From an uncultured Chitinophagaceae bacterium (GTDB taxonomy: Bacteria; Bacteroidota; Bacteroidia; Chitinophagales; Chitinophagaceae), in the NCBI GenBank assembly GCA_937900675.1, contig CALCEA010000014.1:1-45905 (forward strand): a stretch of DNA of 45,905 bases, given 5' to 3'. The notes under the pieces are model-generated. The model saw only the letters and a list, made by a program, of their open reading frames with translations. It did not search any database and was not told the DNA's origin. Positions within the stretch are counted from its first letter, which is position 1, and every line of letters starts with the position of its first letter. Both the position numbers and the translations under genes were made by a program. Of this stretch, positions 16,218 to 24,764 are shown in pieces.

Positions 16218-17717
16218 ATGTCACTAGGGCAGTCAATGCAACAAAGGCAATTACAAAGATTGTCGCCTCAGCAGATTCAGTTGATGAAATTGTTGCAAAT
16301 TCCTTCTGCTCAAATAGAACAAAGAGTCAAAGAAGAGCTAGAAGAAAATCCTGCATTAGAACTTCATTCAGAATTATTGGATAATGAATTAGGAGATGAT
16401 TCTTCTGACGACTTAATTAATGATTTGCAAGAGGAAGAAGCTATTCCAGTGGATGAATACGAAATGAGCAATGAAGAGATTAGTGAATATACTTATGATG
16501 ATGACGGAGAGATTGCGGATTACAAAACGAAAGATGATTACTATCCTGAATTAGATAATGATAAGGTGATTCCTATCAAAGCCGAACTTAGTTTAAATGA
16601 TCAATTGATGGATCAGTTAAGCATGTTAGATTTAGAAGAGACTCCCTATAAAATTGCAGAACAAATTATTGGAAGTTTGGATGACGACGGGTATTTAAGA
16701 AGAGCGCTACAATCTATAGCAGACGATTTAGCTTTTAAGCAAAGTATGTGGGTGGAAGAAAAGCAGATTGAAGAAGTACTTCTTCAAATACAAAAATTTG
16801 AACCTGCTGGTATTGCCGCTAGAAATTTACAAGAATGTTTGTTGATTCAATTAAGAAGAAAGCTGGAAGAAAATGAAAAAGTAGATGTGTTAAAGATGGC
16901 TATCACCATTCTTGAAAAATATTTTGATGAGTTCACAAGAAAGCACTACGATAAGATTCAAAAAAGCGTTCACTTAGATGATGCTACTATGAAAGAAGTA
17001 TTGCATCAAATTATAGCATTAAATCCTAAGCCAGGAGCAGATACAGTGGGTAGCAATGAGGCTGAAATGTATATTATTCCAGACTTTACGGTGTTGATTA
17101 ACAATAATAAATTAGAGCTTTCTTTGAATAGCAGAAACGCTCCGCCATTAGTGATTAGTGATGATTATAAAATGATGTTGAAGGAATATGAGGGAAGTAA
17201 GAAGCAGGATAAGGCGCAAAAAGAAGCTGTATTTTTTATCAAGCAAAAAATAGATTCAGCAAAATGGTTTATTGAAATGATTCTTCAAAGACAACAAACC
17301 CTTTTGTTAACGATGAATGCAATAATTGAACATCAAGAGGCTTTCTTTTTAAGTGGCGATACCACTCAGCTTAAGCCAATGATTCTTAAAGATATTGCCT
17401 CTAAAACCAAATTGGATGTTTCTACTGTGAGTAGGGTAGCCAATAGCAAATATGTACAAACAGAATTTGGTACTTATTTATTAAAATACTTCTTCAGTGA
17501 ATCTTTAACAACCGATAGTGGGGAAGAAGTGAGTACCAAAGAAGTAAAAGCGATCTTAGTAGAATTGATTGAATCAGAAGATAAACAAAAGCCACTGAGT
17601 GACGATGAATTGACCGAATTGCTTCAAGAAAAAGGGTATAATATTGCCAGAAGAACTGTTGCCAAATACAGAGAATTGTTAAATATCCCCGTTGCTAGAT
17701 TAAGAAAAGAACTTTAA
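16218..17717 (+). CDS. rpoN: RNA polymerase sigma-54 factor
   Basis: Alternative sigma factor of 499 residues that recognises -24/-12 promoters and needs an AAA+ activator. The glutamine-rich activator-response region I is at about 1-50 (QSMQQRQLQRLSPQQIQLMK), followed by a strongly acidic linker (about 55-115), the core-binding domain and the DNA-binding domain. The RpoN box ARRTVAKYRE is at 477-486. Activators are not in the window, and I noticed no convincing -24/-12 promoter here by eye. The downstream membrane-protein gene follows after 17 bases, so rpoN sits in the middle of an envelope-related transcription unit. Confidence 0.97.
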   Translation: MSLGQSMQQRQLQRLSPQQIQLMKLLQIPSAQIEQRVKEELEENPALELHSELLDNELGDDSSDDLINDLQEEEAIPVDEYEMSNEEISEYTYDDDGEIADYKTKDDYYPELDNDKVIPIKAELSLNDQLMDQLSMLDLEETPYKIAEQIIGSLDDDGYLRRALQSIADDLAFKQSMWVEEKQIEEVLLQIQKFEPAGIAARNLQECLLIQLRRKLEENEKVDVLKMAITILEKYFDEFTRKHYDKIQKSVHLDDATMKEVLHQIIALNPKPGADTVGSNEAEMYIIPDFTVLINNNKLELSLNSRNAPPLVISDDYKMMLKEYEGSKKQDKAQKEAVFFIKQKIDSAKWFIEMILQRQQTLLLTMNAIIEHQEAFFLSGDTTQLKPMILKDIASKTKLDVSTVSRVANSKYVQTEFGTYLLKYFFSESLTTDSGEEVSTKEVKAILVELIESEDKQKPLSDDELTELLQEKGYNIARRTVAKYRELLNIPVARLRKEL

Positions 17718-17734
17718 TTATATCCCAAGTATAC

Positions 17735-18373
17735 ATGGAAAATAATACCCCGGCTTTCTTAAAATATATTGGACAATTCATTTCATATATTTTACATCCT
17801 TTATTTATTCCTACTTATTTTATGTTGTATCTTATTCAGGTACTTCCTTATGAGTTTGTGGGTATCACGGAATGGCAATTAACCCTGCGTTTGTTTAGCG
17901 TTTTTTGGTTGACTGCTTTTTTTCCAGCTTTTGCTGTTTTTTTAATGTGGCGTTTAAAACTAAGTGAAAGTATTTTTCTAAGAACACAAAAAGAGCGCAT
18001 TATACCTTATGTGATTACCATGTTCTTTTATTGGTGGATGTATTATTTAAGTAGAAACTTTACAGATCAACCCATAGTACTTAAGTTTTTCTATTTCGGC
18101 ATATTTATTGCAACTGCTATTGGTTTAATAGCTAATAATTTTATTAAAGTAAGCTTGCATGCCATGGGTGTGGGTGGTTTGGTGACTGCCGTGATTATTG
18201 TGGGTTTACATTACTCAATCAACAATGCTATTTGGGTTTTGTTGGCAATAATTATTACGGCAATTGTTACAAGTGCACGAATGCTTGTTAGCGATCACAC
18301 AAAACAAGAATTAATCATCGGTCTATCCATTGGACTTCTTACGCAAGTAATGGCGTATTTTTGGGTGATCTAA
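17735..18373 (+). CDS. Divergent PAP2-like integral membrane protein
   Basis: Inner-membrane protein of 212 residues with about six hydrophobic segments. No closely named family was recognised, but three PAP2 phosphatase-like signatures occur in order: RTQKERIIPY (about 86-95) resembling KX6RP, KVSLHAMGVGG (about 136-146) in the place of PSGH, and SARMLVSDHTKQE (about 187-199) matching SRX5HX3D with an alanine inserted and Glu for Asp. A lipid-phosphate or undecaprenyl-pyrophosphate phosphatase role is plausible but inferred. It lies 17 bases after rpoN and 15 bases before the RND exporter, so probably shares their transcript. Confidence 0.7.
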   Translation: MENNTPAFLKYIGQFISYILHPLFIPTYFMLYLIQVLPYEFVGITEWQLTLRLFSVFWLTAFFPAFAVFLMWRLKLSESIFLRTQKERIIPYVITMFFYWWMYYLSRNFTDQPIVLKFFYFGIFIATAIGLIANNFIKVSLHAMGVGGLVTAVIIVGLHYSINNAIWVLLAIIITAIVTSARMLVSDHTKQELIIGLSIGLLTQVMAYFWVI

Positions 18374-18388
18374 TACAATCTAATTTAT

Positions 18389-20734
18389 ATGTGGTATCGT
18401 TTAGGACAAAAAATATTACAATACAGAAGAACTAGTTTAATAATACTTACAGCGATCACTATTTTTATGGGATATTTTGCTGCACAAGTAAAATTAAGCT
18501 ATGAGTTTACTAAAGCGATACCCGAAGACAACCCTACATTTTCTATATATAAAAAATTTGTACACCAATTTGGTGTGGATGGAACTACAATGGTAGTGGG
18601 TTTTCAAACAAAGAACTTATATACAACACAAAATTTCAATGCATTAGCTGATTTACAAAAAAATATCAAAACTATTCCAGGCGTTACAGATGTATTAGGG
18701 GTTCCAAGTGCTTATGCTATTGTTAAGGATACGGTAAATTTTAAATTTAAAGGGGATATCATTTTTCATCCTCCTTATACTAATGATAGCGCTTTGTTAG
18801 CAGACAAAGTGATATTCGAATCATTGCCATTTTATAAACACTTACTATACAATCCAGATAGTAGCTCTTATATTATGGCCATTAGTTTTATTCCTGATTC
18901 TATTAACAGTGGGGCTAGATCAAGAATCATCAATTCATTGGAAACTAAATTGAGTAGTTTTAAAAAAGCTACACAATTAGATTTGCATGTTAGTGGGCTT
19001 CCATATATCAGAACCATTATGGCAGATAGAATCAAGAAGGAAATGTTTTGGTTCTTGATAGGTTCATTGGTTTTATCAGCAATTACATTGCTTTTGTTTT
19101 TCAGATCTATACCTGCTATGTTAATGAGTTTAGCAGTAGTTGCAATGGGTGTAATATGGAGTTTTGGAACAATGGTATTACTGGGGCAAAAGATTACTTT
19201 ATTAACAGCTCTAATACCTCCATTGATTGTAGTCATTGGTATTCCTAACTGTATATACTTTTTAAACAAATACCATACTTCTTATAAAGAAACAGGAGAC
19301 AAAGAAAAAGCCTTAATTCAAATGGTGGGTAGAATGGGTATTGTGACTTTGTTTTGTAATATCACTGCAGCGATTGGTTTTTTTGTTTTTGCTTTAACCA
19401 AGAGTCCTATATTGAAAGAGTTTGGATGGGTTTCAGGTGTAAATATTATGGCTTTGTTTTTTATTAGTTTGTTTTTTATTCCTCCAGTATTATCCTATTT
19501 AGAAGTCCCTCAGGCAAGACATATCAAGTATTTGGATAATAAAACCTTAGAAAAGCTTTTAGTCAAAATTGAACGCTGGACTTTTGATCATACCAAATGG
19601 GTTTTTGGCATCACCATTGTTTTGGTTATCGTTTCTTCTTTTGGATTGGTTCAAATTAAGAAAGAGGCGTTTATTGTAGATGACCTTCCCAAAAAAGACA
19701 AACTGTATACCGACCTTAAATGGTTTGAACAAAATGCAGGAGGGGTAATGCCTTTAGAGATTGTAATTGATAGTAAAAAGAAAAATGGTTTAACTAAGAG
19801 TTTGAAGCCTTTAGAAAAAATAGATGAACTAGATTATTTTTTACAAGAGCAAGCAGAATTGGGAAAACCACTTGGATTATTGGATGGCATCAAGTTTGCT
19901 AAACAAGCATTTTATGATGGGGATAGTTTGGCTTATGCGATTCCTACCGGGACTGAAATGGCTTTTATTGCGCCTTATATCGCACCAAAGCCAATGGATA
20001 CAACGCCAGCTAAAACAACAGCTGCAAAAGGTCCTGAAACCCTATTGAATAAATTTATTGATAAGGATAAGAAAGCCACTAGAATATCTGTGAATATGAA
20101 AGATATTGGTAGTGCTAAATTGCCTTTATTTATTGCTAAAATTGATAGTGCAACAAAAGCCTTATTTGATACTGCAAAATACCATGTTGAGATTACAGGA
20201 AGTAGTGTGACTTTCTTAGAAGGTAGCAATTTTATTATTAAAGGATTAGGAGAATCTATTTTTTGGGCCTTTTTATTGATTGCAGTTTGTATGATTTTCT
20301 TGTTTAGATCTTTTCCAATTTTAATGTGTTCTTTAATCCCTAATATCATTCCATTATTTATTACTGCTGGTATTATGGGTTGGACAGGTGTAGCATTAAA
20401 GCCATCTACTGTTTTGGTATTTAGTGTTGCATTAGGTATTGCCATAGATGTGACTATTCGTTTCTTAGTAAACTATAAACAGGAATTACCTCATATGAAT
20501 TATCAAGTGAATAATACTTTGATTCAAACCATTAGACATACTGGTATTAGTATTATATATACCTCACTGGTATTGGTAGCGGGCTTTATTATTTTCTGTT
20601 TCAGTGACTTTGGAGGTACTAAAGCGCTTGGGTGGTTAACATCCTTAACGCTTATTGTAAGTACTTTAACTAATCTGGTTTTACTTCCTGCCTTGATTAA
20701 AACTTTCATTAAAGAGAATAAAAAAACCGTCTAA
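18389..20734 (+). CDS. MMPL/RND superfamily exporter
   Basis: Inner-membrane transporter of 781 residues with the RND layout: TM1 near residues 15-35, a periplasmic loop (about 40-215), a five-helix bundle (about 215-365), then TM7, a second periplasmic loop and a second bundle (about 620-775). It is of the MMPL/hopanoid-exporter-like size rather than the 1000-residue AcrB type, and no adaptor or outer-membrane channel gene is adjacent. In the second repeat the TM has ALGIAIDVTIRFLVNY with the acidic proton-relay residue. The equivalent place in the first repeat reads VVIGIPNCIYFLNKY, with Asn instead of Asp. Lipid or lipid-linked export is likely; the substrate is unknown. The stop codon lies inside the terminator stem. 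Confidence 0.87.
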   Translation: MWYRLGQKILQYRRTSLIILTAITIFMGYFAAQVKLSYEFTKAIPEDNPTFSIYKKFVHQFGVDGTTMVVGFQTKNLYTTQNFNALADLQKNIKTIPGVTDVLGVPSAYAIVKDTVNFKFKGDIIFHPPYTNDSALLADKVIFESLPFYKHLLYNPDSSSYIMAISFIPDSINSGARSRIINSLETKLSSFKKATQLDLHVSGLPYIRTIMADRIKKEMFWFLIGSLVLSAITLLLFFRSIPAMLMSLAVVAMGVIWSFGTMVLLGQKITLLTALIPPLIVVIGIPNCIYFLNKYHTSYKETGDKEKALIQMVGRMGIVTLFCNITAAIGFFVFALTKSPILKEFGWVSGVNIMALFFISLFFIPPVLSYLEVPQARHIKYLDNKTLEKLLVKIERWTFDHTKWVFGITIVLVIVSSFGLVQIKKEAFIVDDLPKKDKLYTDLKWFEQNAGGVMPLEIVIDSKKKNGLTKSLKPLEKIDELDYFLQEQAELGKPLGLLDGIKFAKQAFYDGDSLAYAIPTGTEMAFIAPYIAPKPMDTTPAKTTAAKGPETLLNKFIDKDKKATRISVNMKDIGSAKLPLFIAKIDSATKALFDTAKYHVEITGSSVTFLEGSNFIIKGLGESIFWAFLLIAVCMIFLFRSFPILMCSLIPNIIPLFITAGIMGWTGVALKPSTVLVFSVALGIAIDVTIRFLVNYKQELPHMNYQVNNTLIQTIRHTGISIIYTSLVLVAGFIIFCFSDFGGTKALGWLTSLTLIVSTLTNLVLLPALIKTFIKENKKTV

Positions 20735-20749
20735 AAAGACGGTTTTTTT
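20721..20749. terminator. Bidirectional terminator between the RND and TlpA-like genes
   Basis: AAAAAACCGTCT (20721-20732) and AGACGGTTTTTT (20737-20748) form a perfect stem around an AAAA loop, with A and T runs on both sides. The RND stop codon TAA overlaps the stem and loop. It can stop both convergent transcripts. Confidence 0.93.
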
Positions 20750-20767
20750 GTGAATATCGTAAGCTTC

Positions 20768-21904
20768 TTATTTTAATAAGGTTTCAAGCGTGGTTCCTAG
20801 TGCTGGTCCTCTTAGATCTTTTGCAATAATCTTTCCGGTTGGATCTAATAACACATTGAAAGGAATGCCTTCAATTTGATAAGCACTCACCACAACACTT
20901 TCCCATTTTTTTAGATCACTGATATGTTGCCAGTTTAATTTATCCGCTTTAATAGCATCTAACCAACTCGCTTTATCATCATCTAATGAAACACCTAAAA
21001 CAGTAAAGTTTTTGTTTTTATATTTTTCGAAATTGGCTACTACATTTGGATTCTCTCCTCTACATGGACCACACCAACTTGCCCAGAAATCTACTAATAC
21101 ATATTTACCTTTTAAACTACTTAAAGTGACAATCTTACCATTCACATCTTGCAAAGCAATTTCTGGTGCGATTTGTCCTACTTCAATAGGTCTTGCAGTT
21201 GTATTAGCTTGAACCTGAGAATTTAAAGTGGTCACAAAGTCAATTAAAGGAGTAGCTTTTGTTTTCTCAGCAGCTAATTTAGCCATAGCCAATACCTGTG
21301 CAGCTTCCATAGATCGGATACTTAATCCTAAAGCGTAGTATAAAAATGCTGGGCTTGTTTCAGTTGCAACCGTTTTTTCAATAAACTGATTTAATTGGGT
21401 AATCTTATCTGTCTTTTGTTTTTGTAACCAATAGATAGTGCTGTCTTTCGCTTTTTGGTTTTGTAATGCATCCAAATTGTATAAAGTAGCAAAAATAGAA
21501 GAGTCTTTTTGTCTATATTCTTTTAAGAAATTTAATAAGCCCTCGCTTGTTTTTGATCCTTTAATTTGATAGCTATTGTAATCATTGGCATCTGCATTGA
21601 TCTGAATATTCTCTTCGTCGTTGATAAACAATATTTCAACATCTTTTTCTGTCGCAATTCTGTAGATACCTTCTTCTTTAGCAATAAAATCAAAACTGTA
21701 TTTACCATCTTCTTTTAAACTAGTTGAATCTAGTGTTATGATGGGTTTACCACCGTATGGAATTTCTTGTAAAAGTAATTTCTGTGCAGTGGCATTTTTT
21801 ATGGTACCTGCAACATTATATCTTGACTCTTTACTTTTTTGACCACAACTACTTATTATCAATAAAGTGATTAAGAAGCTGATTTGGAATAATTTATTTT
21901 TCAT
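20768..21904 (-). CDS. TlpA/ResA-like thioredoxin-fold lipoprotein with DUF4369 domain
   Basis: Membrane-anchored periplasm-facing oxidoreductase of 378 residues. A lipoprotein signal ends at Cys20 (IISSC). Residues about 30-125 fit the DUF4369 beta domain (VAGTIKNATAQKLLLQEIP), a helical middle follows, and residues about 240-378 form an AhpC/TSA-thioredoxin domain with GKYVLVDFWASWCGPC; the redox pair is Cys278 and Cys281. The cis-proline loop is EGIPFNVLLDP. Such proteins reduce disulfides in cytochrome c maturation or other periplasmic targets; the target is not evident. It begins 4 bases after gatB and is probably cotranscribed with it. Confidence 0.9.
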   Translation of the reverse strand: MKNKLFQISFLITLLIISSCGQKSKESRYNVAGTIKNATAQKLLLQEIPYGGKPIITLDSTSLKEDGKYSFDFIAKEEGIYRIATEKDVEILFINDEENIQINADANDYNSYQIKGSKTSEGLLNFLKEYRQKDSSIFATLYNLDALQNQKAKDSTIYWLQKQKTDKITQLNQFIEKTVATETSPAFLYYALGLSIRSMEAAQVLAMAKLAAEKTKATPLIDFVTTLNSQVQANTTARPIEVGQIAPEIALQDVNGKIVTLSSLKGKYVLVDFWASWCGPCRGENPNVVANFEKYKNKNFTVLGVSLDDDKASWLDAIKADKLNWQHISDLKKWESVVVSAYQIEGIPFNVLLDPTGKIIAKDLRGPALGTTLETLLK

Positions 21905-21908
21905 ATGC

Positions 21909-23354
21909 TTATTGAGCTAATTTTTGTTCTAAAACTTGTGTGGTAGTTTTTGGATCTGCCTGTCCCTTGCTTAGTTTCTTCACTTCTCCCATGAATAATC
22001 CAATCAATCCTTTTTTCCCTTTTTTATATTCTTGTACTTTGTCGGGATGTGCAGCTAATGCCTGTTCCACCCATACATTAATTTGATCGGCAGAATTATT
22101 CTGAATCAATTGATGTTCTTCTGCGTATTGTTGAGGATGCATTGAAGTGCCAATAACTCCTTTAAATACTTTTCCGCTTGCAGTTGAAAAACTTAATTGA
22201 TTGCTTTCTACTAAATCTAATAAATTATTTAAGGTATCAATAGATGTGGCAAGGTCTTTATACATTTTTCCAGATTCATTCAAATACTCTCTAATAGGAC
22301 CTAATATCCAATTGACAGCTGCCTTATAATGTTGAGTGGTTTTTATCCAGCTGGCATAAAAGTCTGCCTCCTCTTTATTCTCTGTGATTTGATCAATATC
22401 ATAATCAGATAAACCTAAAGTATTTTTCCATGTTGCTTTTAACTGATTCGGTAAAGCAGGAATGGTTTCTTTGATGCTATTGATATAGGTTTCTGTTAAA
22501 TGAAAAGGCGCTAAATCTGGATCAGGGAAATATCTATAATCATTGGCATCTTCCTTATCTCTAATAGCGAAAGTGGTATCCTTATTGGCGTCAAAACTTC
22601 TTGTTTGTTGTACAATTGTTTCGCCAGCTTCTACTAAGCCAATCAATCTCTCAATTTCAAATTCAATAGCTTTTTTAATATTTCTAATTGAATTAAGATT
22701 CTTTACTTCTACCTTGGTACCTAATGTGCTTGTTCCCACAGGTCTCACAGAAATATTCGCATCGCATCGCAAGCTACCCTCTTCCATATTGCCATCACAA
22801 ACACCTAACCATCTTACTAGTTTTCTTACTTCTGTGACATATTGAAATGCTTCTTCGGCTGAATGTAAACATGGTTCAGTTACTATTTCAATCAATGGAG
22901 TACCTGCTCTATTTAAATCAACACATGTATCAGTAGGGGAGATATCGTGAATACTCTTTCCAGCATCTTCCTCCAAGTGTATTCTATTTAATTGTACATA
23001 AGAAGTTTGACCATTTAATTGAATGGCTACTTTTCCACCTACGCAAATAGGTGTGGTATGTTGTGATATTTGATAGCCTTTTGGTAAGTCTGGATAGAAA
23101 TAATTTTTTCTGGCGAAATAATTATTTTGTTCGATGGTAGATTCACAAGCAATACCCATTTTGATGGCGTATTCAACTGCTTTTTTATTGGTCTTTGGAA
23201 GTGTGCCAGGATGTCCCATGGTAATTGGACTAATATGTGTATTGGGTTCTGCTCCAAAACTAGTGGCATCTCCGCAAAATAACTTGCTATTAGTAGCCAA
23301 TTGTGCATGTATCTCTAGACCAATTACAGCTTCGTATTTTTTTGCCTCTGCCAT
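21909..23354 (-). CDS. gatB: Asp-tRNA(Asn)/Glu-tRNA(Gln) amidotransferase subunit B
   Basis: Subunit of the GatCAB amidotransferase that converts misacylated Glu-tRNA(Gln) or Asp-tRNA(Asn) to the cognate amide; cytoplasmic. Full length at 481 residues. The catalytic cradle domain opens with YEAVIGLEIHAQLATNSKLFCG, followed by HPGTLPKTNKKAVEYAIKMG, FYPDLPKGYQISQ and the RIHLEEDAGKSIHD block; the YqeY-like tail domain covers about 330-478. gatA and gatC are not in the window. A TAnnTTTG element ends 4 bases before the ATG, which would give a leaderless or nearly leaderless mRNA. The TlpA-like gene follows after 4 bases. Confidence 0.97.
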   Translation of the reverse strand: MAEAKKYEAVIGLEIHAQLATNSKLFCGDATSFGAEPNTHISPITMGHPGTLPKTNKKAVEYAIKMGIACESTIEQNNYFARKNYFYPDLPKGYQISQHTTPICVGGKVAIQLNGQTSYVQLNRIHLEEDAGKSIHDISPTDTCVDLNRAGTPLIEIVTEPCLHSAEEAFQYVTEVRKLVRWLGVCDGNMEEGSLRCDANISVRPVGTSTLGTKVEVKNLNSIRNIKKAIEFEIERLIGLVEAGETIVQQTRSFDANKDTTFAIRDKEDANDYRYFPDPDLAPFHLTETYINSIKETIPALPNQLKATWKNTLGLSDYDIDQITENKEEADFYASWIKTTQHYKAAVNWILGPIREYLNESGKMYKDLATSIDTLNNLLDLVESNQLSFSTASGKVFKGVIGTSMHPQQYAEEHQLIQNNSADQINVWVEQALAAHPDKVQEYKKGKKGLIGLFMGEVKKLSKGQADPKTTTQVLEQKLAQ

Positions 23355-23358
23355 AGCA

Positions 23359-23366
23359 CAAAAGTA
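23359..23366 (-). promoter_or_regulatory. Putative -7 promoter element of gatB, almost touching the start codon
   Basis: TACTTTTG on the minus strand matches TAnnTTTG. Only four bases (TGCT) separate it from the gatB ATG, so transcription would begin at or very near the start codon. Confidence 0.45.
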
Positions 23367-23388
23367 CTAATTTAAAAGGCTTTGACAT

Positions 23389-23420
23389 AAAAAAGCCCCT
23401 CCAAATACAAGGAGAGGCTT
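23389..23420 (-). terminator. Terminator after the plug/PDZ gene
   Basis: On the minus strand AAGCCTCTCC pairs with GGAGGGGCTT (one G-U pair) around an 8-base loop and runs into a T6 tract. It ends the transcript of the gene at 23443-24603 before gatB. Confidence 0.88.
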
Positions 23421-23442
23421 AGCAAATGAGAACCATTTTTAA

Positions 23443-24603
23443 CTATAAATCAGCAGAATTTATCTTTTTAGGGATTTTTACTTCAATCATTTTTACTTCT
23501 TTGTTTCTAATAACGCTCAATTTTAAGGTTTGTCCCGCATCAAAATATTGCCATTTAATATCGTTGACTTCTTTTACTTCATGTTTGTCAATATTGGTGA
23601 TAATGTCACCCACTTTCAATCCAGCTTTAGCTGCAGGTGAGCCATCTGTAACTGCTTTAATTTTTACTCCTGACCCTTCTTCCAAATCTTCAATGGAGAT
23701 GCCCAATTTGGGTTTCTTCGTATTCACATAGATCTCTTCTAAGTTTGGTAAGTTGGGAAGGGCAAATCCTTTTCTAAAGTTTTTATTAAAATCTCTATTA
23801 AAGTTTTGATTGAAATTGTCTGGTTCAATTTGATACACATCTATATCATCTTCATTCCAATTTCTATTCGGACTAACTGCTCTTGCTGCTGTTTTATTTT
23901 TTGCTAAAACAATTTCTTTTTTATTTTTCTTCCCATCTCTTAAATATTCAATAGTGATTTTATCGCCTTCTTTGTGTTTACCAATAGCTGCATATAAATC
24001 TGTATGAGATTTAATGGGATCTTTATCTACCTGTGTTATAACATCATCTTCTTCTAGGCCCGCTTTAGCTGCAGGGCTTTCTTCACTTACTTGAACAATT
24101 TCAGCACCCTCAGAAGTTGATCTAGTAGAAACACCTAAAAAAGCTTTATTCATTGGAGCTGGAGGAGGAGGTGGTGCCAAAGGATCTTGAGGGGCCATTG
24201 GGCCACCAGATACTTTTATCATTTTAATTTTCTTTAATCTTGGATCTTTTGGGTCTACTTTTTCTCCATTCAACAATACTTGATCACCATCCACTGTAAT
24301 AGTAATATTATTGGTATCGATAATGCTTACGCCTTTTCCTTTAGTGATAATTTCTACTACTCCTGTTTCTCCTTTTTTACCATACTTGTCTTTGGCTAAT
24401 GGGCCTTTAATTACATTCACTGACTGAATATCACTAGGGGAGATATCATTCATGTTTTTATTTTCTTGCATGACTCCATCAATTACCATTAATGGTTTGC
24501 CAGTAGTATCTTTTTTATTTTGCTTGATCACCACTACTTCTTGAGCCTTTGTTCCAAGGGCTAAAAAAGTAAATAGACTAAGTCCTACAATGATTCTTTT
24601 CAT
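23443..24603 (-). CDS. Exported protein with TonB-plug-like segment and two PDZ domains
   Basis: Exported protein of 386 residues, signal peptide 1-20. Residues about 37-89 resemble a SusC/TonB-receptor plug core (PLMVIDGV, then SDIQSVNVIKGPLAKDKYG and GVVEIITKGKG) but no receptor barrel follows. A proline run (PLAPPPPPAPM, 141-151) leads to PDZ domain 1 (about 152-235, AFLGVST, SPAAKAGLEEDDVI), an Asn/Phe/Arg-rich linker (about 262-280, NF and DF repeats) and PDZ domain 2 (about 297-380, KLGISIED, SPAAKAGLKVGDII). There is no protease domain, so it is not a DegP- or CtpA-type enzyme. An adaptor or scaffold at the outer membrane is plausible but inferred. It is a single-gene unit between its own promoter element and terminator. 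Confidence 0.85.
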   Translation of the reverse strand: MKRIIVGLSLFTFLALGTKAQEVVVIKQNKKDTTGKPLMVIDGVMQENKNMNDISPSDIQSVNVIKGPLAKDKYGKKGETGVVEIITKGKGVSIIDTNNITITVDGDQVLLNGEKVDPKDPRLKKIKMIKVSGGPMAPQDPLAPPPPPAPMNKAFLGVSTRSTSEGAEIVQVSEESPAAKAGLEEDDVITQVDKDPIKSHTDLYAAIGKHKEGDKITIEYLRDGKKNKKEIVLAKNKTAARAVSPNRNWNEDDIDVYQIEPDNFNQNFNRDFNKNFRKGFALPNLPNLEEIYVNTKKPKLGISIEDLEEGSGVKIKAVTDGSPAAKAGLKVGDIITNIDKHEVKEVNDIKWQYFDAGQTLKLSVIRNKEVKMIEVKIPKKINSADL

Positions 24604-24637
24604 AATGAGTATTTTAAATACGAAATATTTTGTAGAT

Positions 24638-24645
24638 CAAAAATA
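24638..24645 (-). promoter_or_regulatory. Putative -7 promoter element of the plug/PDZ gene
   Basis: TATTTTTG on the minus strand matches TAnnTTTG, 34 bases upstream of the start codon. Confidence 0.45.
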
Positions 24646-24699
24646 AGGAAAAATTTCATCTACGAAACAATTCGCAATTGTTAAATTTTTATAAAAAAT

Positions 24700-24731
24700 A
24701 AACCCTTAGCCGTTTTCAGTGCTAAGGGTTT
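24700..24731 (-). terminator. alaS terminator
   Basis: AAACCCTTAGC (24700-24710) and its exact reverse complement (24721-24731) form an 11-base-pair stem with a 10-base loop. Read on the minus strand, a T-rich tract (TTTATTTTTT) follows. It lies 34 bases past the alaS stop. Confidence 0.92.
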
Positions 24732-24764
24732 GTTTATGAAGCTTTTAATGCTATTTTGATCTTG

